From Mycobacterium sp. 852013-51886_SCH5428379 (GTDB taxonomy: Bacteria; Actinomycetota; Actinomycetes; Mycobacteriales; Mycobacteriaceae): a DNA stretch of 64,000 bases. Within the stretch, counting starts at the first letter, position 1. Every line of letters begins with the position of its first letter. The DNA is taken from the NCBI RefSeq assembly GCF_001665575.1, contig NZ_LZSU01000050.1:29447-93446 (forward strand), in the 5' to 3' direction. The notes below the pieces were generated by a model that had not been told where the DNA came from, searched no databases, and saw only the letters and a list, made by a program, of their open reading frames with translations. This document shows, one piece after another, positions 56,800 through 64,000 of the stretch. Made by a program: the position numbers and the translations under genes.

Positions 56800-59091
56800 A
56801 TGTCTGTAGTTGAAATTGAGGACGGCGTGTTCGAATCGACCGCCGTCATCGACAACGGGAGCTTCGGCACCCGCACCATCCGTTTCGAGACCGGCCGGCT
56901 GGCCAAGCAGGCCGCCGGCTCCGTCGTCGCCTATCTCGACGACGACACCATGCTGCTGTCGGCCACGACGGCCGGCAAGACCCCGAAGGATCACTTCGAC
57001 TTCTTCCCGCTGACGATCGACGTCGAGGAGCGGATGTACGCCGCGGGTCGGATCCCGGGCTCGTTCTTCCGTCGTGAGGGCCGTCCCTCCACCGATGCGA
57101 TCCTGACCTGCCGGCTCATCGACCGGCCGCTGCGCCCGACCTTCGTGTCGGGTCTGCGCAACGAGGTCCAGGTCGTCATCACCGTCATGAGCCTGGATCC
57201 CCAGGAGCTCTACGACGTGCTGGCGATCAACGCCGCGTCGGCGTCCACCCAGATCTCGGGGCTGCCGTTCAACGGTCCGGTCGGCGGCGTTCGCGTCGCG
57301 CTGATCGAAGGCCAGTGGGTCGCGTTCCCCACTGTCGAGCAGCTCGAGAAGGCCGTGTTCGACATGGTCGTCGCGGGCCGCAAGACCGAAGACGATGTGG
57401 CGATCATGATGGTCGAGGCCGAGGCCACCGACCATGTGATCGACCTGATCGGCGGCGGCGCGCAGGCGCCCACCGAGACCGTCGTGGCCGAGGGCCTCGA
57501 GGCGGCCAAGCCCTTCATCGCCGCGCTGTGCACGGCGCAGGAGGAGCTGGCGGCCTCGGCGGCCAAGCCGGTCGCCGACTACCCGGTGTTCCCGGACTAC
57601 GCCGAGGACGTGTACTACGCCGTGTCCTCCGTGGCCACCGATGCGCTGTCCGAGGCGCTGACCATCGCCGGCAAGGAAGAGCGCAACGCGCGCACCGACG
57701 AGATCAAGGTCGAGGTGCTCGAGCGGCTCGCCGAGCAGTTCGCCGGCCGCGAGAAGGAGGTCGGCGCCGCGTTCCGCTCACTGACCAAGAAGCTCGTGCG
57801 CCAGCGCATCCTGACCGACCACTTCCGCATCGACGGCCGCGGTGTCACCGACATTCGCGCGCTGTCCGCCGAGGTCGCCGTGATCCCGCGCGCGCACGGC
57901 AGCGCACTGTTCGAGCGTGGCGAGACCCAGATCCTGGGCGTCACCACGCTGGACATGGTCAAGATGGCCCAGCAGATCGACTCGCTCGGGCCGGAGACCA
58001 GTAAGCGCTACATGCACCACTACAACTTCCCGCCGTACTCGACCGGTGAGACCGGCCGCGTCGGTTCCCCCAAGCGCCGCGAGATCGGCCACGGCGCGCT
58101 CGCCGAGCGGGCGCTGATGCCGGTGCTGCCGAGCATCGAGGAGTTCCCGTACGCGATCCGTCAGGTGTCCGAGGCGCTGGGCTCCAACGGTTCGACCTCG
58201 ATGGGTTCGGTGTGTGCGTCGACGCTCTCGCTGCTCAACGCCGGCGTGCCGCTCAAGGCCCCGGTCGCGGGTATCGCGATGGGTCTGGTGTCCGACGACG
58301 TGGAGGTGGATGGCAAGACGGAGCGCCGCTTCGTCACCCTGACCGACATCCTCGGCGCCGAGGACGCGTTCGGCGACATGGACTTCAAGTGCGCAGGCAC
58401 GAAGGACTTCGTCACCGCCCTGCAGCTCGACACCAAGCTCGACGGCATCCCGTCGCACATCCTGGCGGGCGCGTTGGCGCAGGCCAAGGATGCTCGGATC
58501 ACCATCCTCGAGGTGATGAACGAGGCCATCGACGAGCCCGACGAGATGAGCCCGTTCGCGCCGCGCATCACCACGATCAAGGTGCCGGTCGACAAGATCG
58601 GCGAGGTCATCGGGCCCAAGGGCAAGATGATCAACTCGATCACCGAGGAGACCGGCGCGTCGATCTCGATCGAGGACGACGGCACGGTGTTCGTGGGCGC
58701 GAGCAACGGCGAGGCCGCCCAGGCTGCGATCGACAAGATCAACGCCATCGCCAACCCGCAGCTGCCGAAGATCGGCGAGCGGTTCCTCGGCACCGTGGTG
58801 AAGACGACCGACTTCGGCGCCTTCGTCTCGCTGCTGCCGGGCCGCGACGGTCTGGTCCACATCAGCAAGCTGGGTCGGGGGAAGCGGATCGCGAAGGTCG
58901 AGGACGTCGTCAAGGTCGGTGACAAGCTCCGCGTGGAGATCGCCGACATCGACAACCGCGGCAAGATCTCCCTGGTCCTGGTGGCCGAAGATGACGCAGC
59001 CGAGGCGCCCGCCGACTCGGCGAAGGCACCTGACGCGTCGGGCGACTCCGACGCAGCAGCGCCCGCAGATGCCGCAACCGCCAGCAGCTAG
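56800..59091 (+). CDS. pnp: Polyribonucleotide nucleotidyltransferase (PNPase)
   Basis: 763 aa. It degrades RNA 3' to 5' by phosphorolysis. Two RNase PH modules (about 10-140 and 345-560) flank a helical domain; FFRREGRPSTDAILTCRLIDRPLRP and the second-domain NGSTSMGSVCASTL are typical. KH (KIGEVIGPKGKMINSI) and S1 (FLGTVVKTTDFGAFVSLLPGRDG) domains close it, with an acidic Ala/Asp tail. ATG 56800 (MSVVEIEDGVFE) is chosen by family alignment. It corresponds to gpsI (Rv2783c). Confidence 0.96.
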   Translation: MSVVEIEDGVFESTAVIDNGSFGTRTIRFETGRLAKQAAGSVVAYLDDDTMLLSATTAGKTPKDHFDFFPLTIDVEERMYAAGRIPGSFFRREGRPSTDAILTCRLIDRPLRPTFVSGLRNEVQVVITVMSLDPQELYDVLAINAASASTQISGLPFNGPVGGVRVALIEGQWVAFPTVEQLEKAVFDMVVAGRKTEDDVAIMMVEAEATDHVIDLIGGGAQAPTETVVAEGLEAAKPFIAALCTAQEELAASAAKPVADYPVFPDYAEDVYYAVSSVATDALSEALTIAGKEERNARTDEIKVEVLERLAEQFAGREKEVGAAFRSLTKKLVRQRILTDHFRIDGRGVTDIRALSAEVAVIPRAHGSALFERGETQILGVTTLDMVKMAQQIDSLGPETSKRYMHHYNFPPYSTGETGRVGSPKRREIGHGALAERALMPVLPSIEEFPYAIRQVSEALGSNGSTSMGSVCASTLSLLNAGVPLKAPVAGIAMGLVSDDVEVDGKTERRFVTLTDILGAEDAFGDMDFKCAGTKDFVTALQLDTKLDGIPSHILAGALAQAKDARITILEVMNEAIDEPDEMSPFAPRITTIKVPVDKIGEVIGPKGKMINSITEETGASISIEDDGTVFVGASNGEAAQAAIDKINAIANPQLPKIGERFLGTVVKTTDFGAFVSLLPGRDGLVHISKLGRGKRIAKVEDVVKVGDKLRVEIADIDNRGKISLVLVAEDDAAEAPADSAKAPDASGDSDAAAPADAATASS

Positions 59092-60430
59092 CAGGCAGTC
59101 ACTGCGACGCGGCGCGCAGAGCGTGGATGCGGCCACCGTGGATGACACTTTGGAGTCCATGGTGCGCCGCACCACGCTGCCCGGCGGCGTCCGTGTCGTG
59201 ACCGAGCGCATCCCGTGGGTGCGGTCGGCATCCGTCGGCGTCTGGGTGAACGTCGGCTCCCGGGACGAGGGGCCGACGGTGGCAGGCGCCGCGCACTTCC
59301 TCGAACACCTGTTGTTCAAGTCGACGCCGACCCGAACCGCCGTCGACATCGCCCAGTCGGTCGACGCCGTGGGCGGCGAACTCAACGCGTTCACGTCCCG
59401 CGAGCACACCTGCTACTACGCACACGTCCTCGACACCGATCTCGAACTCGCCGTCGACCTCGTCTCCGACGTGGTGCTGCGCGGACGCTGCGCGTCCGAC
59501 GACGTCGAGATCGAGCGCGACGTCGTCCTCGAGGAAATCGCCATGCGCGACGACGATCCCGAGGACACCCTGGGCGACGTCTTCCTGTCGGCGATGTTCG
59601 GCACCCATCCGGTGGGCCGTCCCGTCATCGGCAGTGTCGAGTCGATCGAGGGGATGACGCGAAACCAGCTGCACTCGTTCCACGTCCGGCGGTACACGCC
59701 GGAGCGGATGGTGGTGGCCGTCGCCGGCAACATCGACCACGACAGGGTGGTCAAGATGGTGCGGGAGTACTTCGGCGACAGGCTTGTTCGCGGTCGCAAG
59801 GCGCTGGCTCCCCGCACGGGCGCGGGCCGGGTGGCGGGCCGGCCGTCGCTGCAGATCGTCAACCGCGACGGCGAGCAGACCCACCTGTCGATGGGGGTTC
59901 GTACGCCGGGGCGGCACTGGGACCACCGGTGGGCGCTCTCGGTGCTCAACACCGCGCTGGGCGGCGGGCTGAGTTCCCGACTGTTCCAGGAGATTCGCGA
60001 GACCCGCGGACTGGCGTACTCGGTGTACTCGACGGTCGACACGTTCTCCGACAGCGGGGCGCTGTCCATCTATGCCGGCTGCTTGCCGGAGCGCTTCGAC
60101 GAGGTGGTGCGGGTGACCACCGCTGTGCTCGAGGACGTGGCCCGCGACGGCATCACCGAATCCGAATGCCGGATCGCCAAAGGCTCGCTGTGCGGGGGAC
60201 TGGTTCTGGGACTTGAAGATTCGGCGTCGCGGATGAACCGGATCGGCCGCAGCGAACTGAACTACGGCAAGCACCGCACCATCGACGACACCCTCCAGCA
60301 GATCGGCGCGGTGACCCTGGAACAAGTGAACGCCGTGGCCCGACAGTTGCTGACGCGACCGTTCGGCGCCGCGGTGCTGGGCCCGCACCGATCGAAGAAG
60401 TCACTCCCGAAACCACTTCAGGTGATCTGA
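59069..60430 (+). CDS. pepR: M16-family zinc metallopeptidase
   Basis: 453 aa. The inverted zinc motif HxxEH appears in GAAHFLEHLLFKS (about residues 74-78), with the distal glutamate in DVVLEEIAMRDDDPED. Length fits single-domain M16B peptidases, which work as dimers. It corresponds to Rv2782c. ATG 59069 overlaps pnp by 23 bp and gives a basic, unconserved N-terminal stretch; the true start may be later. Downstream genes are coupled. Confidence 0.92.
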   Translation: MPQPPAASRQSLRRGAQSVDAATVDDTLESMVRRTTLPGGVRVVTERIPWVRSASVGVWVNVGSRDEGPTVAGAAHFLEHLLFKSTPTRTAVDIAQSVDAVGGELNAFTSREHTCYYAHVLDTDLELAVDLVSDVVLRGRCASDDVEIERDVVLEEIAMRDDDPEDTLGDVFLSAMFGTHPVGRPVIGSVESIEGMTRNQLHSFHVRRYTPERMVVAVAGNIDHDRVVKMVREYFGDRLVRGRKALAPRTGAGRVAGRPSLQIVNRDGEQTHLSMGVRTPGRHWDHRWALSVLNTALGGGLSSRLFQEIRETRGLAYSVYSTVDTFSDSGALSIYAGCLPERFDEVVRVTTAVLEDVARDGITESECRIAKGSLCGGLVLGLEDSASRMNRIGRSELNYGKHRTIDDTLQQIGAVTLEQVNAVARQLLTRPFGAAVLGPHRSKKSLPKPLQVI

Positions 60431-61332
60431 TGACGTACACGCGACGACAGTTGATGGTCGGAGCCACGGTGCTCGCAGGTGCGGCGGTGGCCGCGCTCTC
60501 CGAGCGGACCGTGCTGGCCGATCCCGCCGAACCCGTGCCGCCGGCCGGCGACCGGATCGGGGCACTCGAACGCCGCTACGACGCGGTGATCGGGGTGTAC
60601 GCAGTCGATCTGGCGTCGGGTCGCACGGTCGCGCACCGGGCGCAGGAGACGTTCGCGCTGTGCTCGACCTTCAAGGGCTACCTCGCGGCCCTCGTGCTGC
60701 GGATGGTCGGCCGCGGCGAACGGTCGCTGGAGCAGCGGCTCTACGTCGACCCTGCCGCCATCCTGCCGAACTCCCCGCGTACCGAACCCCGCGCGGGCGG
60801 GGACATGAGCATCGACGAGCTGTGCCAGGCCATCCTGCAGGTCAGCGACAACGCGGCGGCGAACATTCTGCTGCACAACGTCGGCGGACCCGCCGCGGTG
60901 ACCGAGTTCGCGCGCAGCATCGGCGATCCGCGGTCGCGGCTGGACCGGTTCGAGATCGAGCTCAACTCGGCGGTGCCGGGCGACCCACGGGACACCAGCA
61001 CCCCCGAGGCTGTCGGCAACGGATACCGGGCGCTGCTCGCCGGTGACGCCCTCATGCCCGCCCAGCGGCAGCTGCTCGAGGATTGGATGCGGGCGAACGA
61101 GACGTCGAGCATGCGGGCCGGCCTGCCGCCCGGGTGGACGTCGGCGGACAAGACCGGCAGCGGAGACTACGGCACCACAAACGACGTCGGCATCGCCTAC
61201 GGTCCTCAAGGGCAACGGGTGCTGCTGGCGGTCATGACGCGTTCGGCGGCAGATGATGCCGAAGCCGAGAACAATCGGCCGATGATCGGCGAGGTCGCCT
61301 CTGTGGTGATGCAGGCGCTGCGGACGCCGTGA
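60430..61332 (+). CDS. Class A beta-lactamase-like serine hydrolase, Tat-exported
   Basis: 300 aa. N-terminal TRRQLMVGATVLAGA has a twin-arginine signal (residues 5-6) and a probable cleavage near residue 30. All active-site motifs of class A enzymes are present: STFK with Ser79 and Lys82, SDN at 139-141, Glu175 in EIELN, and KTG at 241-243. It should act on beta-lactams in the periplasm; activity is not proved by sequence. It begins at the last base of pepR and overlaps the SEC-C gene, so it is expressed with peptidase genes rather than with a regulator. M. tuberculosis BlaC lies elsewhere. Confidence 0.88.
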   Translation: MTYTRRQLMVGATVLAGAAVAALSERTVLADPAEPVPPAGDRIGALERRYDAVIGVYAVDLASGRTVAHRAQETFALCSTFKGYLAALVLRMVGRGERSLEQRLYVDPAAILPNSPRTEPRAGGDMSIDELCQAILQVSDNAAANILLHNVGGPAAVTEFARSIGDPRSRLDRFEIELNSAVPGDPRDTSTPEAVGNGYRALLAGDALMPAQRQLLEDWMRANETSSMRAGLPPGWTSADKTGSGDYGTTNDVGIAYGPQGQRVLLAVMTRSAADDAEAENNRPMIGEVASVVMQALRTP

Positions 61333-61682
61333 CCGCGTGCCCCTGCGGCTCGGGACAGGTGTTCGGCCGATGTTGTCAGCCGCTGCTTGTCGGTGAACGG
61401 CAGGCCGAGACCGCTGAAGAGTTGATGCGGTCGCGCTACAGCGCCTACGCCGTCGGCGACCTCGACTATGTCTGGCGGACGTGGCATCCGCGGACCCGGC
61501 CGGCCGAGGTGTCCGCCGATGACGTCGAATGGGAGTCGCTCGAGATCGTCGACGCCGCGGCCGACGAGGTCGAGTTCCGCGCGCACTACCGCCACGGCGG
61601 ACAGACCGGGACGCTGCACGAGAGATCCCGGTTCGCCGTGCGCGCTGGGCGCTGGTTCTACGTCGACGGAGACCTGTTCTAG
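61329..61682 (+). CDS. SEC-C motif protein (YchJ/UPF0225 type)
   Basis: 117 aa. The zinc-binding SEC-C motif ACPCGSGQVFGRCC is at residues 3-16, and the following MRSRYSAYAVGDLDYVWRTWH is typical of the YchJ family. Function is unknown; NTF2-like fold. It overlaps the beta-lactamase stop by GTGA and is convergent with ald, sharing the CTAG bases as both stop codons. Confidence 0.87.
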   Translation: MTACPCGSGQVFGRCCQPLLVGERQAETAEELMRSRYSAYAVGDLDYVWRTWHPRTRPAEVSADDVEWESLEIVDAAADEVEFRAHYRHGGQTGTLHERSRFAVRAGRWFYVDGDLF

Positions 61683-62806
61683 GCGAGCACGGTGGCCGGA
61701 TCGGTGAACGGCAGTTCGAGGTCGGCCGCGACGTGTTCGTTCAGCAGTGCGCCCCCGTGGGTCGAAAGGCCTTTCGCCAGAGCGGGATCGGCCGCGCAGG
61801 CGGCCCGCCAGCCCTTGTCGGCGAGCTTGAGGACGTACGGCATGGTGGCGTTGGTCAGCGCGAAGGTCGACGTACGCGGCACCGCGCCGGGCATGTTGGC
61901 CACGCAGTAGAACACCGTGTCGTGCACCGCGAAGGTCGGATCGTCGTGGGTGGTGGGGCGCGAATCCTCGAAGCAGCCGCCCTGATCGATCGCGATGTCG
62001 ACCAGCACTGCGCCCGACTTCATCTGCGCGACAGTCGAGTTCGTGACCAGCTTCGGCGCCTTCGCGCCGGGGATCAGCACCGCGCCGATGACCAGATCGG
62101 CCTGCTTGACCGCTTCTTCCAGCTCGAGGCGCGAGGAGTAGCGGGTTTCGATGGCGCCGCCGTACTCGGCGTCGATCTTGCGCAAGATGTTGATGTTGAG
62201 GTCGAAGACGGTGACGTGCGCACCCATACCCCAGGCGACGGCGGCGGCGTTGTCGCCGGCCATGCCGCCACCGATCACGACGACCTTGGCCGGGGCGACG
62301 CCAGGGACGCCGCCCATCAGCACGCCGCGGCCGCCCTGGGTTCGCATCAGGTGGTAGGCGCCGACCTGGGCGGAGAGCCGGCCGGCGACCTCGCTCATCG
62401 GGGCGAGGAGAGGAAGGGCGACCGATCCGTCTGGGCCGGCAGTCTGCACGGTCTCGTAGGCGATCGAGGTGGTGCGTGAGGCGAGCAGCGCGTCGGTGCA
62501 CGGCTTGGACGCGGCGAGGTGCAGGTAGGTGAACAGCGTCTGGCCCTCGCGCATGCGGGGGTATTCAGCCTCGATGGGTTCTTTGACCTTGAGCAGGAGG
62601 TCGGCCTCGGCCCATACCTCGTCGGCGCTGTTGATCATCTGCGCGCCCGCGGCCTTGAAGTCGGCGTCGGCGATGGAGGAGCCGTCACCGGCGCCGGCCT
62701 GGATCAACACCTCGTGTCCACGGTGCGTCAGTTCGGCGACACCGGCGGGCGTGATGGCCACGCGGTATTCGTTGTTCTTGATCTCGGTCGGGATTCCGAC
62801 GCGCAT
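61679..62806 (-). CDS. ald: L-alanine dehydrogenase
   Basis: 375 aa. It interconverts L-alanine and pyruvate with NAD, and in mycobacteria also reduces glyoxylate. The start MRVGIPTEIKNNEYRVAITPAGVAEL is typical, the catalytic pocket includes VKEP and FTYLHLAA, and the NAD loop VVVIGGGMAGDNAA lies at about residues 175-188. GAGGAG precedes ATG 62806. It is divergent from its predicted regulator aldR. It matches Rv2780. Confidence 0.95.
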   Translation of the reverse strand: MRVGIPTEIKNNEYRVAITPAGVAELTHRGHEVLIQAGAGDGSSIADADFKAAGAQMINSADEVWAEADLLLKVKEPIEAEYPRMREGQTLFTYLHLAASKPCTDALLASRTTSIAYETVQTAGPDGSVALPLLAPMSEVAGRLSAQVGAYHLMRTQGGRGVLMGGVPGVAPAKVVVIGGGMAGDNAAAVAWGMGAHVTVFDLNINILRKIDAEYGGAIETRYSSRLELEEAVKQADLVIGAVLIPGAKAPKLVTNSTVAQMKSGAVLVDIAIDQGGCFEDSRPTTHDDPTFAVHDTVFYCVANMPGAVPRTSTFALTNATMPYVLKLADKGWRAACAADPALAKGLSTHGGALLNEHVAADLELPFTDPATVLA

Positions 62807-62832
62807 GATCGCTCCTCGAGTCGTTCGGATGC

Positions 62833-62897
62833 TTCAATTCTGAAGAAACTCCGGGATAGGCACAATAGTTCTGCTGATAGTTCGATACAGTCCCTCT
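62833..62897. promoter_or_regulatory. ald-aldR intergenic control region
   Basis: It holds the small palindrome TTCA-ATTC-TGAA (62833-62844) and two direct ATAGTTC copies (62865-62871 and 62877-62883), 12 bp apart, about one helical turn. The aldR -10 TACAGT (62886-62891) is 6 nt before GTG 62898. These are candidate AldR half-sites; the assignment is by position and spacing only. Confidence 0.5.
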
Positions 62898-63413
62898 GTG
62901 TCCGAAGATCCGATGAGGTCCGGAGGTCGAGGAGTCCGAGCGCCGAAGGATGTTCGGCCTGCCGACATCGACGACGTCGATCGGCGCATCCTGACCGCGC
63001 TGCACGACGACGCCCGGATCTCGAACAGCGCCCTGGCCGACGCGGTCGGAATCGCACCGTCCACCTGTCACGGTCGCGTGCGCCGACTGCAGGAGCTTGG
63101 GGTGATCCGGGGCTTCTACACCGACATCGATCCGGCGGCGATCGGCCTGACCATGCAGGCGATGATCTCCGTGACCTTGCAATCGCACGCACGCGGCAAG
63201 ATCCGCAACTTCATCCAGCAGATGCGGCGCAAACCTCAGGTGATGGACGTCTACTTCCTGGCCGGCTCCGACGACTTCATCCTTCACGTTGCCGCCCGGG
63301 ATACCGAGGACCTGCGGGCGTTCGTGGTCGAGAACCTCAACGCCGACGCCGACGTCGCCGGGACGCAGACGTCGCTCATCTTCGAGCACCTCCGGGGCGC
63401 GTCGCCGCTCTAG
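62898..63413 (+). CDS. aldR: Lrp/AsnC-family regulator of ald
   Basis: 171 aa. The helix-turn-helix (DIDDVDRRILTALHDDARISNSALADAVGIAPSTCHGRVRRLQELG) covers about residues 18-63, then a RAM domain for amino acids (VMDVYFLAGSDDFILHVAARD). M. tuberculosis AldR (Rv2779c) controls ald and binds several amino acids. The leaderless -10 box fixes GTG 62898. The divergent arrangement with ald fits. Confidence 0.92.
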   Translation: MSEDPMRSGGRGVRAPKDVRPADIDDVDRRILTALHDDARISNSALADAVGIAPSTCHGRVRRLQELGVIRGFYTDIDPAAIGLTMQAMISVTLQSHARGKIRNFIQQMRRKPQVMDVYFLAGSDDFILHVAARDTEDLRAFVVENLNADADVAGTQTSLIFEHLRGASPL

Positions 63414-63462
63414 GGTCAGGCTTCTTCGCCGCCGCAGCCGAGTCGTCGCTGTGCGGTGAGAT

Positions 63463-63479
63463 GCGCTGCGGCGCAGCGC
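63463..63479. terminator. Hairpin between aldR and the HNH gene
   Basis: GCGCTGC-GGC-GCAGCGC forms a 7-bp all-strong stem between two convergent genes and ends at the stop codon of the HNH gene. It may terminate both. Confidence 0.55.
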
Positions 63480-64000
63480 TAATCATCGTCATCACCATCG
63501 CTGCCGTCGCTGTCTTCGGTGTGGAGGTAGCGCTGGGGGTGGTGGTAGTGGTTGATGCGGGTTTGGCCGGTGTCGAGTTTGGGTGGTGGGACCCATTCGG
63601 TGTGGCCGTTGCGGCGGCGGGTGGTCCAACCCGTGTCCTCGAGCGTTGCGTGGTCGAGGGTGCAGGCCAGGGTGAGTTCGTCGATGTTGGTGTTGCCGCC
63701 TGCGGCCCAGGGTCTGTCGCCGTGGTGGGCTTGGCAGTCGTAGGCGGCTTTGGTGCAGCCGGGGCGGGTGCAGCCGATGTCGCGGGCGAACAGGGCCAGT
63801 CGTTGGGCGGTGGTGGCGCAGCGTTTCGCCCTTCCTAGATAAAGGACCTCGCGGTGGTGGTTGTCGAACACGGCGAGGTAGTGGCGGGCTTGGCCGGCCA
63901 TCTGGATGAGGTCGCGGATCGGTAGGCGGGTGCCGCCGGCGGTGGCGGCGTAGCCGGTTGCCTTCTCGAGGGCGTCGAGGGTGGTGGTGGCCACGATGGT
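63479..64000 (-). CDS. DUF222/HNH endonuclease-like protein (13E12 type), 3' part
   Basis: At least 173 residues; the frame is open to the right edge, so the N terminus (including most of DUF222) is outside. The HNH module is CTRPGC...AYDCQAHHGDRPWAAGG, later LACTLDHATLEDTGW, which matches the C-terminal half of REP13E12 proteins. These are repeated in mycobacterial genomes and can host prophage insertion in M. tuberculosis. The tail ends in a run of acidic residues. Whether the copy is intact cannot be judged here. Confidence 0.85.
   Translation of the reverse strand, partial: TIVATTTLDALEKATGYAATAGGTRLPIRDLIQMAGQARHYLAVFDNHHREVLYLGRAKRCATTAQRLALFARDIGCTRPGCTKAAYDCQAHHGDRPWAAGGNTNIDELTLACTLDHATLEDTGWTTRRRNGHTEWVPPPKLDTGQTRINHYHHPQRYLHTEDSDGSDGDDDD

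Noticed and set aside
1..64000. tRNA genes, insertion sequences, CRISPR arrays, prophage
   Set aside because: No cloverleaf-like sequence, transposase, integrase or regularly spaced repeats were seen by reading; a covariance-model search was not possible here.
63479..64000. The HNH/DUF222 gene as a complete short gene starting at GTG 63994
   Set aside because: The frame stays open to the window edge and the family is much longer, so the start lies outside.

Overview
The window is a stretch of high-GC actinobacterial chromosome, almost certainly from a rapidly growing mycobacterium (Mycolicibacterium type). The evidence is long runs of genes in the order of the M. tuberculosis block Rv2861c to Rv2779c (mapB, glnA4 operon, mtr, mqo, cobO-cobB-cysG, efpA, proS, rimP-nusA-infB-rbfA, dinF, echA16, pptH-pptT, truB, mntR, ribF, rpsO, pnp, pepR, ald-aldR). 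A mycothione reductase is present, and many GTG starts sit 6-8 nt behind a TANNNT -10 box, the leaderless pattern usual in mycobacteria. No tRNA, rRNA, insertion sequence, CRISPR array or prophage was seen. The species cannot be fixed from the sequence alone.

Region by region. 1-3.0 kb: end of mapB, cobyric acid synthase cobQ, a lipoprotein and a small alpha/beta-hydrolase-fold protein without its serine. 3.0-6.6 kb (minus): asnO and ngg, the pair that makes the osmolyte N-acetylglutaminylglutamine amide. 6.8-11.9 kb: glnA4, a gamma-glutamyl hydrolase, aldC, an SDR and a FadR-type regulator, which looks like a gamma-glutamylation route for an amino alcohol or amine. 11.9-14.9 kb: an ArsR regulator and a CbiM-PDGLE-CbiQ-CbiO cobalt importer with a clear palindrome over its promoter. 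14.9-20.5 kb: HtrA-type protease, mtr, a lysophospholipase-like hydrolase and mqo. 20.5-26.1 kb: GNAT protein, chelatase ATPase, cobO, cobB and cysG. 26-29.6 kb: efpA and proS. 29.6-30.5 kb (minus): a DUF4439 protein and a lipoprotein. 30.7-38.4 kb: the rimP-nusA-ylxR-infB-rbfA-cnpB-dinF translation operon, closed by a large hairpin.

38.5-45.8 kb is the most unusual part. A LacI regulator, an ABC importer with an NMT1/SsuA-type binding protein, and three divergent enzymes (Gfo/Idh/MocA dehydrogenase, DUF993 aldolase-like protein, sugar-phosphate isomerase-like protein) lie exactly where M. tuberculosis carries ugpAEBC. The same 14-bp operator occurs at the promoter of the importer and at the promoter of the enzymes, so the block reads as one self-contained regulon for an unknown substrate.

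45.8-64 kb: echA16, a DUF2277/DUF1802 pair, a CocE-type hydrolase, a DUF3558 protein, pptH-pptT-truB, mntR and ribF (divergent), rpsO, kup, pnp-pepR followed by a class A beta-lactamase-like gene and a SEC-C protein, then ald and aldR (divergent). The 3' part of a DUF222/HNH (13E12-type) protein runs off the end of the window.

Cobalt uptake, precorrin-2 and cobyrinate chemistry (cysG, cobB, cobO, cobQ) and a candidate chelatase ATPase all lie within 26 kb, so B12 synthesis is the strongest shared theme of the first half. The second half is mainly translation and RNA decay plus the LacI island.
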